In this document: positions 22,805 to 32,744 of the stretch, one piece after another
Layout of the letters: every line of letters begins with the position of its first letter
Position numbering within the stretch: position 1 is the stretch's first letter
NCBI GenBank assembly: GCA_022747635.1
Contig: JAKTNV010000023.1
Location: 3,501,848-3,565,847, forward strand
Reading direction: 5' to 3'
DNA length: 64,000 nucleotides
Origin: Hetaerina americana
Taxonomy: Eukaryota > Arthropoda > Insecta > Odonata > Calopterygidae
Made by a program: the position numbers and the translations under genes
The notes under the pieces: model-generated
Told to the model about the DNA's origin: nothing
The model's input: the letters and a program-made list of their open reading frames with translations, nothing else
Databases searched by the model: none

Positions 22805-24099
22805 CGAGGTCTGTTCAAAAATATCGAGAATTTGGAATTTCCACGGGTTACGTATATTTGAATTTCGATTTTTTCGTGGCGCTATGTTGGTACTTATGTC
22901 TCTCAGTTAAGTCGAAGAGTTCGGTCATTTTGAATTCTCAGTTAATTGTTGACAGCTGTTTTGCGTGGACTTTGTTTTGGCTTGTCTTCGATTTTTGCCT
23001 GTTCCAAAAAGTGGTTCAAAGAATATACATTAATTTTGTGTGAAAAACAAAATTATGTGCGCGGACGAATGTTAACTGTGGCATATGAAGAAGCTACCTT
23101 GGATCGAAGTAACGTTTATCGGTGGCACAAAATGTTCTCAGAGGGCAGAGAAGATGTGAACGACGAAGAGAATGCCAGATGCCCGAGCACGTCAACGACC
23201 GATGAAAACATTGATGAAGTGAAGAAAATAGTATTGGCCAATTGTCGAATCACAGTTAGAGAAGTTGCTGAGGACCTAAACACATCAATTGGCTCGTACC
23301 ATTCGATTTTTACGAATGATTTGGGAACGACACGGGTCGCCGCGAAATTCGTACCATAATTGCTCAATTTCGACCATAAACAGCAACGCATTAACATTGC
23401 TAATGAGGTGTTGGACTCTGTCGGCGACGACCCAAATTGGCTACAGAGGGTCATAACTGGGGATGAATCATGGGTTTATGGTTGTGACGTGGAATCTAAA
23501 GCTCCATCTTCCCGATGGAAAGTGCAGCACGAGCCAAGACCGAAAAAAGCACTCCAAGTTTGGTCGAATGTTAAAGTTTAGCTTACAGTTTTCTTCGATT
23601 GCAGGAAGGTGGTGCATTATGAGTTCTTTCCACAGGGTAGAACGTTAAATAAGGAATATTACCTGCATGTAATGCACAATATGCGCGAAGAGATCCGCCA
23701 CAAACGCCCGGATTCGTGGAAGAACGTATATTGGCTTTTGTACCATGGCAACGCCCATGCTCACACATCGTTAGTTGTGCGCGAATATTTAGTCAAAAAC
23801 GACACACTAATAATGCCGCAGCCACTATATTGCCCAAATCTGACCCATGGTAACTTTTTTTGTTCCCAAAACTGAAGAGGCCCATGAAAGGACGACGCTA
23901 CGCTAAGATTGACGAGATAAAGACAGCATGAAGGAGGAAATGAACAAGATAAAAAAAATTATTGTTTGAAGTGCTTCGAGGATTGGAAAAAACGTTGGTA
24001 CAAGCGTACAATATCTAATGGGGATTACTTTGAAGGTGAAATAATAGATATTCATGAATAAATAAATGATTTTTTAAAAACACAAAAGTCGCGACCTCG
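22805..24099 (+). mobile_element. Mariner C inserted in mariner D
   Basis: Left end CGAGGTCTGTTCAAAAATAT follows TA at 22803-22804. The right end reads AAAAGTCGCGACCTCG, a decayed inverted match, followed by CA in place of TA. Between them is one broken transposase. Host sequence on both sides belongs to mariner D, so C is the younger of the two. Confidence 0.88.
23040..24060 (+). pseudogene. Mariner C transposase, dead
   Basis: Remains of a DD34D transposase: EEATLDRSNVYRWHKMFSEG and CPSTSTTDEN (first helix-turn-helix and SGRPST region), ITVREVAEDLNTSIGSYHSI (second), AAKFVP, then TGDESWVYGCDVE with the first catalytic D intact near 23458. The second motif reads LLYHGNAHAHTS (D to G) and the third CPNLTHGNFFCS (D to N), so two of three catalytic residues are lost. 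Stops follow FVP (23357-23359) and WSNVKV (23579-23581), and a frameshift follows near 23600. The C-terminus DYFEGEIIDIHE ends at 24060. It is related to, but clearly distinct from, copies A and B. Confidence 0.9.
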
Positions 24100-24164
24100 C
24101 ACGTCCCTTGTCACAACGCGCTACGAGTCCGCAAGTTTCTGGCCAAAGATCAGGTGCCAATGCT
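24100..24164 (+). pseudogene. Mariner D, middle remnant
   Basis: A 65-bp piece reading CHNALRVRKFLAKDQVPML, the segment that normally follows HHDNAP in mariner D. It is bounded by mariner C on the left and the CR1-like LINE on the right. The right-hand continuation LPHPPYSPD begins at 28882. Confidence 0.85.
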
Positions 24165-24628
24165 TCATTCTCTCTCTGGCCCTCAACCTGAGCGGACCTG
24201 CCTACTGAGTTCTTCTGATAACCGGTATGACCCACCAGAGGCTACCTGCCTGCCAGCTGGATTCTTGGTGCTTTTGGTTTTAGTGAAGAGTAGTGTCAAC
24301 GTATACGTTGCTTCGTTTATATATTTTTCCTTTTGTGTGTGGTTTGTTAACCGTAGTTTGTCGTAGTAGTAATTTATTTTAGTGGGTTGTGGTGGTTTTT
24401 GTCCTTCGACTCTGATTGGTGATCGGTGAGTGCATTCCTTTTTCTTACTATCTTTTTTTGTCCTCTGAAAACCAGACCTTACTCAAGCATCGTTTTTTCC
24501 GCTCAGGCTTCATATTCCATTCCAAAGCGTAACTTATTGATTGAGCTAAATTTAGCTAACCCCTTTTAGAAATTTTAGCATAGTGTATACAGGTTAGCTT
24601 TTGTTGGGAACTCGGTAGTTAAATTAGG

Positions 24629-25631
24629 ATGGCTACATCTAGGTCCCCTGTTGCCATGCTCGAAGGTGTTGGCGAATGCGCGGCTTTAAGGGCCCGTATA
24701 GCCATGCTGGAGAGAATGGTGCGGGAGCTTCAATCGGAGATCCCCGGCTGGAGGGCTCCCCTCAGGAGAGATGGTGCTCGGGGTGAGAATACGAAAACCC
24801 GCCACGCCCAAAGGGATGCACGGATTCGTCCGACTGCTACACGTGGCTGGGCGATTAGAGACCTACCCCGTGTCCCATCTCTCAACGAGGGAGTGTCTCA
24901 CGTCCGTAGGTCGGACGATTGGAGGGTCGTCTCTCGGGGCAAGGGGAAGGTAACGCTGCGACGAGGATTGGACTCTACGGAGGCAGATACCATCCCTGTC
25001 TCCAACAGGTACCAGGTGCTGTCGGATGACAGCACCACCGTACCTGCAGCCCCTACCCCTACTCCGAGGGCACTGCCTAGGGTAAGGCATCAGCGGTCGG
25101 GAAAGGAGGGAACCGTTATATTAGGCAGTTCCAATGTCCGGCGTATAATGAATCCGCTGCGCCGCAGAGTCCAACAGGAGGGAGGTGTTGGATTCTTGTC
25201 GTCCTGGTGTATACCAGGCGACGCTGGCGGTGAAGGTGGCCGTCAGTAATACGGGCTGCTCCAAGCTACGCATTGTGGCTCATGTCGGGACAAACGACGC
25301 CTCGGAACGTGGATCTGAAGAGACCCTGCGCTCCTTTAAGGAGATGCACTCGGAGGTGAAACCAGTCGAGGCAGAGTTGAAGGTCCCAATTAAATTAAGT
25401 ATATGTAGTATTGTGCCGCGTATAGACCGCGGAAGGCTCGTTTGGAGCCGAATTGAGGGTTTAAATCAGAGATTGCTGGGATTTTGCCGGAGAATCGGAG
25501 CGGACTTCGTTGATCTGAGGCCTGTCCACTCATCGTGTCGGGTACCCCTTAATCGCTCCGGGGTCCATTATACTGCCGAGGCATCGCAGTTGGTAGCGCG
25601 TAGGTTACACGAACACGTTTCGAGGGTTTAG
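24629..25631 (+). pseudogene. CR1-like ORF1 with SGNH-esterase-like domain, frameshifted
   Basis: The first protein of the LINE, expected to bind element RNA; in CR1 elements its C-terminus is an esterase-like SGNH domain. The N-terminal part holds a short leucine-rich stretch (CAALRARIAMLERMVRELQSE) suggesting a coiled coil, then an Arg/Pro-rich region with VSNRYQVLSDD. The SGNH blocks are VILGSSNVRRI (about 25119), VAHVGTND (about 25272) and a C-terminal RSGVHYTAEASQLVARRL (about 25555). A frameshift near 25185-25190 separates the first block from the rest. No CCHC knuckle was seen. GC content is higher than in surrounding DNA. Broken by a single shift, so relatively young. Confidence 0.85.
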
Positions 25632-25712
25632 CATAGCTGGTAGGCAAGAGCGTACGTCATATATTGGGATAAATAAAGTAGAATCTAGCGCTTTTTGACA
25701 ATTCAGATCAGG

Positions 25713-28632
25713 TAATGCCTCTCAAATCCCCAAAAAAATTGAACAAACAAACACTTGCGTTAAAACAACATATAACCCACGCAAATTTAATGAAATTGGT
25801 GCTCCTAAATACATAACAGCTAGCAGTGCGAGTGAATGTGATTCTTTTGTCTCTGTTAACCACGAATCGTCTCAAAACGGTTTTGTTAGCGTACATAAAA
25901 CCGAAAAACAATAAGTAATTGGCCAAATTAAAATTATAACATTAAACTGGCGTAGTATTAGAAACAAAAAATCGGATATTGAACATATTTTTGTCAGTAC
26001 AAACGCAGACATAGTAGTTGGAACGGAAAGTTGGCTCACGGGAGATATAGCAAACAATGAGGTTTTTCCAAACGGTTTCACAATTTACAGAAGGGACAGA
26101 CCAAATAGGTTGGGTGGGGGAGTATTCATTGCAGTAAAGTCACATCTTAGTAGCCAACGATATTAATGCGACGTAGATGACATAGAAAGCGTTTGGTGCA
26201 ACATTAAGGACTACAACGGCAGAAGCCTATTCGTGTGCTCATTTTATAGACCCCCAGATTCTAACACAGATGTCCTACACAAGCTCGACGAACAAATATC
26301 CACTCTCAGCACACATAACAACAGTAATATTATAATCGCTGGTGACACAAATCTACCGTCAATTGACTGGGACACGTACTGCGTAGGAAAATCTGCCAAA
26401 AACCGAGATTCATGCCAAGAACTCCTTCATATATTCACAAAACACTCCTTAGAACAACTTGTTAAATCACCAACACGGGGCCAAAGCATACTAGACTTCT
26501 TTGCCCGAAATCATTACTAACATTGAAATAATAGACGGAATCAGTGACCATAAGGCTATTCCTGTAGAGTTAAAAACAAAGTTCGTCAAAATAAACAAAA
26601 AAAAGCGTAAAATATACCTATACAACAAGGCAAATTTTAACGGACTACGAGAATATTTAAAGATAAAATTACCAGAATACAAAACAAAAACACTGACAAC
26701 CAATACAGAGAACACTTGGAATTATTTCTTAAATATTTTACGCGAAGGAATGAAGACGTACATCCCGTCCAAAATCAAATGCAACAGTAAGGAACCTAGA
26801 TGGTACAACGGGGAAGTCAGATCGGCATCAAGAAGGCAAAGAAAGCTACAGTCAAATTTCAAAAAGAGTTTAAAAAGTGACGATATAGTTTAAATGCTAA
26901 GCGAATATCGTGAGGAAAATCCAAAGTCATTCTGGTCCTACGTTAGGAAAATACAGGATAAACGTCCAACTGTTCATTCTTTGAAGACGGAAAATGGAGA
27001 AATCATCACAGATAGCGTGAAAAAGGCAAATATTTTTAACCATTTTTTGCAGAGCGTCTACAATAAAAACACAAACGCACCGAACGATCCTCCACACCTA
27101 CCCGGGGAACACATGAGCGATCTTATACTGACCAAGCAGGGAATAGTATATCTGCTCCGTAGTATCAAAGCACACAAGGCACCTGGTCCGGAAGAAATAC
27201 CTGCTAGAATATTAAAGGAATTAGCTGAAGACATTGCCCCGTTTTTACATATTGTTTTTCTAAAATGGATAGAAGAAGGCTCAGTGCCTCGCAACTGGAA
27301 GCTAGCCCATATAACTCCCATCTATAAAGGCGGCGATAGGGATAAACCAACCAATTACCGACCCATTTCTTTAACATCGATCTCTTGTAAAATATTGGAA
27401 CACATTATTGTCACTAACATTATGAGATTTCTTGATAGTAGGAAAATACTAATCCACAACCAGCACGGATTTAGGAAAATCAGATCTTACGAAACACAAC
27501 TTGGTCTCTTCATTCACGATATACTTAGATCGGGAGAAAACAACACACAAGTCGATGCAGTATTCCTGGATTTCAAAAAAGCCTTCGACAAAGTCCCACA
27601 CAATAAACTGTTACATTAACTTAAATACTATGGAATAAATGAGAAAATTATTAATTGGATTAGAGATTTCTTCTCGAATGGTAGGTCAAAACAAATGGTA
27701 GTCATAGATGGGTTGTGCTCAACGGATAGAGATGTAACTTCGGGCGTCCACCAGAGAAGTGTAATAGGGCCTCTTCTGTTCTTAATATACATTAATGTCT
27801 TTAGCACACACGTTGGTAGCAATCTGAGGTTAATTGCTGACGACACGGTGGTATACAGGGAAATAAGGTGCCAACCAGATCGCGAGCTACTCTCTAGAGA
27901 CGTAGACAATACCTCGGAATGGTGCAATAAATGGGGATTAACACTTAATATAGATAAATGCGCAGTTTTGAAATTTTGGAACAAAGGAAGCGACGAACAG
28001 GATATAAACTACGAAATAGAGGGTTCAGTATTGACTACGGCCAATCGAGTTAAATATTTGGGGGTTGTTCTAACACCACGCCTTTCATGGGGAGCACATA
28101 TCAGGACAATATGTGGATCAGCTTTAAAGAAACTTGGCTTCATAAAACGGGTGGTGGGGAAATGCAATGAAAAAGTTAAAGAGAGGTGTTATTTTGCTCT
28201 AGTTGGACCTCATTTGGAATATTCCGCAAGTTTTTGGGATCCTTGGGAGAAAATTTGGCAAAAAGAATTAGATAAAGTCCAGAGAAAATCCGCTAGATTC
28301 GTTAAAAATTGTTATGATAAGAACATAAGTGTGACAGGTCTCTTAGGGGTATTAGGCTGGGAACCACTTAAGTTCGGAGAGAACAAGCGAGGCTTAGACT
28401 TTTAGAAAGGTTCAGAACAAACGAGGTTAACTATGACACTGAAGGAATTATAATGGCCCCATACTACTTAGGTAGATCAGACCACAAAGATAAAATAAGG
28501 AAGATAGATTCCAGTACAGATAGGTACAAATACTCATTCTTTCCCCAAACAATCAGAAATCATAATAGTAAGAAACCGAAGTCACTTTTGAAATATAAAA
28601 AACATAGAATTTACAAGTCGGAGCAAAATTAA
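25713..28632 (+). pseudogene. CR1-like ORF2: AP endonuclease and reverse transcriptase, broken
   Basis: The enzyme for target-primed reverse transcription. The endonuclease has VVGTESWL (about 26008), FICS-like FVCSFYRPPDSN, IIIAGDTNLPSIDW (about 26330) and GISDHKAI (about 26540). The RT has HKAPGPEEIPARILK, WKLAHITPIYKGGD, NYRPISLTSISCK, HGFRKIRSYE, FLDFKKAFDKVPH, then the catalytic box IADD at 27833-27844 (FADD in relatives) and YLGVVLTPRLSW. HLEYSASFWDPW lies near 28210, and SFFPQTIRNHN marks the C-terminus. Stops occur near 25912, at 26163, 26891 and 27617; frameshifts near 26505 and 28375. GVHQRSVIGP replaces the usual GVPQGSVLGP. Inactive, but all domains are present. Confidence 0.9.
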
Positions 28633-28881
28633 CCATCGCAATGATGTTAGGTATACTTTCAGGTGCATGTGTATGTTAGTTGGTAGTTTGAGTGTTTGCA
28701 TGTGTGTGGGGTGTAAGTGTTCATGCATGAATTTTTGCCATTTTTTTTTGTGGATGTATGAATTTGTGGTTCTAGCATGCGGTTTTTTTCCTAAATTACG
28801 GGTGGTGTCCTAACACCCCCACCCCCCGCCACACGCCCTTGTGGCGGCTTGCGGGGTATTAAGGAGAAGTAGAAGTAGAAC
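28633..28881 (+). repeat. CR1-like 3' UTR with two hairpins
   Basis: A GT-rich stretch is followed by GGTGTCCTAACACC (28803-28816), able to form a five-base-pair stem, and GCCACACGCCCTTGTGGC (28828-28845), a second stem GCCAC/GTGGC. Then CTTGCGGGGTATTA leads to the terminal repeat. Fragments of this tail recur at 16.6, 29.4, 37.3, 50.6 and 57.2 kb. By analogy with other LINEs the structure may be the RT recognition site (inference). Confidence 0.8.
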
Positions 28882-29184
28882 GCTGCCCCACCCCCCCTAT
28901 AGTCCTGACGTCACCCCAGCAGACTTCTTTTTGTTCCTTTGAGTGAAGGCTGCCCTGAAAGGAAGCCGTTTTTCGTCCATAGAAGAGGTCCAATCAGCTG
29001 TGATGAAGACCTTGCGAGAGGTCCTCGAAGACGCCTTTCAGGGCGTGTACCGGTCATGCCAGAGTCGCTGGAAAGAATGTGTAGAGGCCCAAGGACAGTA
29101 CTTTGAAGACTTTTAAGTGGTAGTGCAATTCTGTTCAATAAATTAATTTTAAAAATTGCTGCAATACTTTCGAAAAGCACCCTG
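28882..29184 (+). pseudogene. Mariner D, 3' part with right TIR
   Basis: Resumes with LPHPPYSPDVTPADFFLF (third catalytic D intact in PAD), then ALKGSRFSSIEEVQSAV, KTLREVLEDAFQGVY and the C-terminus CVEAQGQYFEDF ending at 29116. AATAAA follows at 29138. The right TIR CAGGGTGCTTTTCGAAAG (reverse complement, ending 29184) abuts TA 29185-29186 and pairs with the left TIR at 22212. One in-frame stop follows FFLFL. Confidence 0.9.
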
Positions 29185-29324
29185 TATATCGAGGCCCCGA
29201 TATAATTCTTGGCCGTGTATACCAGATAGACACTGGCCTCTTCAATGCTAATAGTAATTCAAGATATATGTAATCATAATAATTAGGCTGTATTCGGGCG
29301 AGATTAACACAGTGGCAGTCCCTT

Positions 29325-29525
29325 CTTCCATCAATATGCACGGTATATGTGTTTGCATAAGTGTTGGATGAAGGGATTTTGGCATGAGTGTGCGCGCTGC
29401 TGTGGGTGTAGTTTTCCATGTTGTTGTTTTTGCTTGTGGTATTCTTCCATTTTACGGGTGGTGACCAAACACCCCCAGCAACACGCCCTTGCGGCGGCTT
29501 GCGGGGTATTATGGAGATGTATACT
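29325..29525 (+). repeat. CR1-like 3' tail copy
   Basis: Contains GGGTGGTGACCAAACACCCC, ACACGCCCTTGCGGCGGC and TTGCGGGGTATTATGGAGAT, aligned to the CR1-like 3' UTR, preceded by a GT-rich stretch. A 5'-truncated insertion lying 140 bp downstream of mariner D. Confidence 0.8.
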
Positions 29526-30334
29526 TATATGCTTATAATTTATATGCAATTGTGATAGTTTTAAAACAACGCCTGTCCTAATACGCAAAAAAATTGTTTG
29601 TCGAATATTTTGAGAGAGAAATATCACTAGAAAGATGTATCTTATAAGGAAAGAAAAGCACGCTATGAATCAATATATACTTCCATTATATCACCCAAAT
29701 CTTAAGCGAATGAGACAGTCATAAGGAAAAGAACGAAGTAGCATAGAAAGAAGTTTGCGGAAGGCAAAATTAATGCCTTCTCTAAATGTCTTCAGGAGCT
29801 CGAAACTTTCTTTAATGTTCAATAAAATTCAAGGCATAAACGCATCTTTGGCAGTGGATTATTTCCTTACCAAATTCATAAAATGTAGACACAGTACTCT
29901 TTCCGTCTTATTTCAAATAAATTCAGTTGTAGTAGGCTGAATAAGCCTTTCGATGTCTTACGCTTGAGTGGGTTTCTTGGCTTAGCATTTTCTTTAGTTG
30001 AATATCATCATCTTTAACAGTTAGATCTTAATTCCTTAAAATTTACTTACACATCAATCGATTAAATTCTAACTCTTAATGCTAGTGACTTCTGTCTTGG
30101 AGAGAAGATTACCAGGAAAAATATTCACTGTTGTTAAGACTATTAAATATGCAATATTTTATAGGTTCGGTTCCGGGTGAGGTCGCTGTGCCCTCAACTT
30201 CTTTCTATCTACATCTAAAACTATCCACCACCACCGCTAGGTGGGCCACGGGGTTCATTCCACATGAATCATGGGGCATACAAAATTAAGTTTTTCTTAA
30301 TTTTTAGTTAATGCATGTCTCTGAAATTTATGTT
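29526..30334. other. Anonymous sequence
   Basis: No gene or repeat recognised. Confidence 0.5.
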
Positions 30335-30545
30335 TATATCTTGTACGCCACAGAAACATGGTCTTCGAAGCAAGATGATAGGCATTAATTTAAGGCTTTT
30401 GGAATGTGGGTGTAGAGGGGGATAGAAAAGGTGAAATTGACAGAAAGACAAACAAATGAAGGAGTACTAGGCATAGTGGGGAAGGAAGAGGTTTATCGTG
30501 AGAAATCTACGGGGGGCAGGAAAGATGAATGCAGAGCTCTCCGCA
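30335..30545 (+). pseudogene. RTE-like LINE 3' fragment
   Basis: TGTACGCCACAGAAACATGG and the following AFGMWV-type frame match the family late domain MYGAETWSLKQ...AFEMWVWRR. LTERQTNEGVLGIVGKEE continues the family sequence WTEKNINEEVLGMVGEE. Frameshifted and truncated at both ends. Confidence 0.75.
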
Positions 30546-30667
30546 ATTAAATCGCATTTGTTAATAGCATATGCAAAAGCGCTTGCTCACGTACGACACC
30601 GTGATAATGGAATGGCCCATTTTTATGAAAAGGTCGTATAATACGAATTAAATCTGGATACAAAAGT

Positions 30668-30710
30668 ATATTATATATTATATTATATATATATATATAT
30701 ATATACATAT
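30668..30710. repeat. AT-rich microsatellite
   Basis: TATAT-rich tract of about 40 bp immediately before SINE copy 3. Confidence 0.9.
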
Positions 30711-30744
30711 GCATAAAACGTAACCATAAACACAGTAATCGTAA

Positions 30745-30990
30745 TCAACCCGAAGGTCGGTTTAGCAGGTGATGGAAGAGTTCACCCAGTACTAAGCCAG
30801 ACGGCGTGTGCAGTTCACACATCAGGGTAGGGCGGCCAGTTCCTTTCCCTGTGCCGGTTATGGTTTCCCAGGAAGATCTGGTACCTGAAAAAATCTCACA
30901 GCTTGGGTGGAGCTACAGGTGCCAAGAGAGGCTTGCCCGGGAGTCAAACCCGGGCCCTCCGGTCAGTAGCCCCACGCTCTACACCTGGAA
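30745..30990 (-). mobile_element. SINE family A, copy 3 (best preserved)
   Basis: On the minus strand the head (about 30990-30930) reads as tRNA-derived: GGTGTAGAGCGTGGGGCTAC in the A-box/D-arm position, then GGGCCCGGGTTTGACTCCCG containing a B box (GGTTTGACTCC against consensus GGTTCRANTCC). The body runs to ATCAACCCGAAG at 30747. The spacing of the two boxes (about 30-35 nt) is usual for an RNA polymerase III promoter. No coding capacity. Probably mobilised by one of the LINEs, but its 3' end does not obviously match either LINE tail seen here. Confidence 0.78.
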
Positions 30991-31008
30991 TATCGCGACC
31001 CATATAGG

Positions 31009-31020
31009 TATATATATATG

Positions 31021-31087
<67 letters not shown>

Positions 31088-31148
31088 TATACATATATAT
31101 ATACATATATATATACATATATATGCAAAATCGCATATATATTATATA

Positions 31149-31201
<53 letters not shown>

Positions 31202-31205
31202 GCTC
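31009..31205. repeat. (TA)n tract
   Basis: Long TA array with TGTA and CATA interruptions and a short CAAAATCGC break near 31125. Confidence 0.95.
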
Positions 31206-31262
31206 AAAGAACAGCAAACTTCGGTTGAAACTTAAAAAAAAATTGGGGGAGACAATTTTATA

Positions 31263-31333
<71 letters not shown>

Positions 31334-31412
31334 CATATACATATATATACACACACACATGTAACTGCCACATTGAAGTCTTTTAGGTTTCAACCGAAGT
31401 TTGCTGTTCTTT
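31206..31412. mobile_element. Inverted-repeat element enclosing a (TA)n tract
   Basis: AAAGAACAGCAAACTTCGGT.. (31206-31233) pairs with its inverted copy at 31385-31412; arms are 28 bp with one mismatch. Beyond an 11-base gap, CATGCTC also pairs with GAGAATT..GCATGA outside, so the symmetry may extend further. The centre is a TA array (31258-31350). This may be a MITE, or a hairpin grown around a TA tract. No target duplication was established. Confidence 0.65.
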
Positions 31413-32744
31413 TGCAAATTCTCAAGCATGAATTAATTGCTTTCTCTTTTAGGTTATTTCCAGGTCCAAACCATAGTTAACCAGCTCTTTTTCTCTCATG
31501 GGTTAAATGGAAGAAGGTACCATTATATTTCAATTTCGCCCAAATAAAGACCTCTCTCCATCTATCTCTTTCTCCCTTTACACTCCGCCGCTTTCATTTC
31601 ATCCATTGCCATCAAATATTCCATTCTAGGGAATTCCACGACTACCTCTTCTTCGTCATCTTCGTCGTGTGACGTCGAGTCGTGTGCCCCGTCTGATGAT
31701 CCTCTATTTGATTGCTAATCGTGTAATTTATACTCGTGAATGACAGCCAAAGTCTCTGGTTTTGACTTCACCTCTATTGATGGTACTCACCAAACTCCTC
31801 CTTTTGCGCTCCCCCTCTCCCTAAGAACTCTGATGTGCTGGAGCCTTCCCTCTCTGCCGCTCTCCCTCCTTACTTTTTTCTAACTTGCCTGTCCTAGTCA
31901 TCCCCGCAGGCCCTCTCCTGCTACTGCCTCTGCTTTTTAAGCTCCGCAAGGATTCCAGGTGGCGACAACCGCAGACGCCTTGCCTCTTCTGCTGCCGCGA
32001 GTACGACTCACAGCCCAGTGGCCCGAGTCCCACATTTGTAAGAGCTCATTTTCATAAATGTGCCCATAGTGCTTATATTCTTGTGCCTAATAATAGAAGA
32101 GGTACCTCGACACGTGACACTATCACTGAAATGACCTCTTTACTTATTAGGAAACACTTAATGAATTAATGCCTCTTTTTCTCATACCCTTTGACCTATA
32201 CTTTGGCTATGTGGGTTGACTATAATAGAAGCATTTATCATCGATCTCGCCGTAGCGGGTCATTACACGCACAAGCCGTGCCATGTTATATATATGGCAC
32301 ATGAAAAGGCCCATGAAAATTCGCGTACTCCAGACATTTTCATCCCTCCAAATTACTGAATTTGCGGAGTCACTTTCCTAATTTTTGTTCTTAGAGGATG
32401 CAACGCCTTTGTCCTTGCGTCGATTTCCACGTTCGAAAATTCCGATTCATTTCGGTAAACACAAGAAGGGCATTTTTGCTAAGGTGAACGGGAATATAAT
32501 ATTGACATTTTGGAGGTGAAATTGATGGAGCTCTTAAGCTGGAGATGGTTCACGTAAATGGTTGAGAAGAAAGATGCTCATGTTTACAACATTTACAATG
32601 CGAAAGCGCATTGAATGAACTTCGGGGAACAAAAAATTGCAGACCGTGGGTTCGTGGAGAGAGAATTAAGAAGGTACCATTTAATAACATGATATAAGTT
32701 CTTGCAAACGTCAAAGTAGTTTTAAGTTTAAGGATTTACAGCGT
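31413..32744. other. Anonymous sequence
   Basis: Pyrimidine-rich plus strand around 31530-32000, with no gene or element recognised. Confidence 0.45.

Larger units (their letters stand above)
24165..28881 (+). mobile_element. CR1-like LINE, nearly full length
   Basis: About 4.7 kb of non-LTR retrotransposon inserted into mariner D. The interruption is exact: ..QVPML ends at about 24164 and LPHPPYSPD resumes at 28882. Structure: 5' leader (24165-24628), ORF1 (24629-25631), ORF2 (about 25713-28632) and a 3' UTR with two hairpins. The 3' end is GTAT.AAGGAGAAGTAGAAGTAGAA, a short repeat rather than poly(A). No clear target duplication; GCT occurs at both junctions. CR1 assignment rests on SGNH-like ORF1, the RT motifs and a non-poly(A) tail; a related L2/Rex-type clade is possible. 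Confidence 0.88.

Noticed and set aside
30963..31373. Long Tyr-Ile repeat open frames on both strands
   Set aside because: Direct translation of (TA)n microsatellite; no protein is implied. The same applies to 33521-34162.
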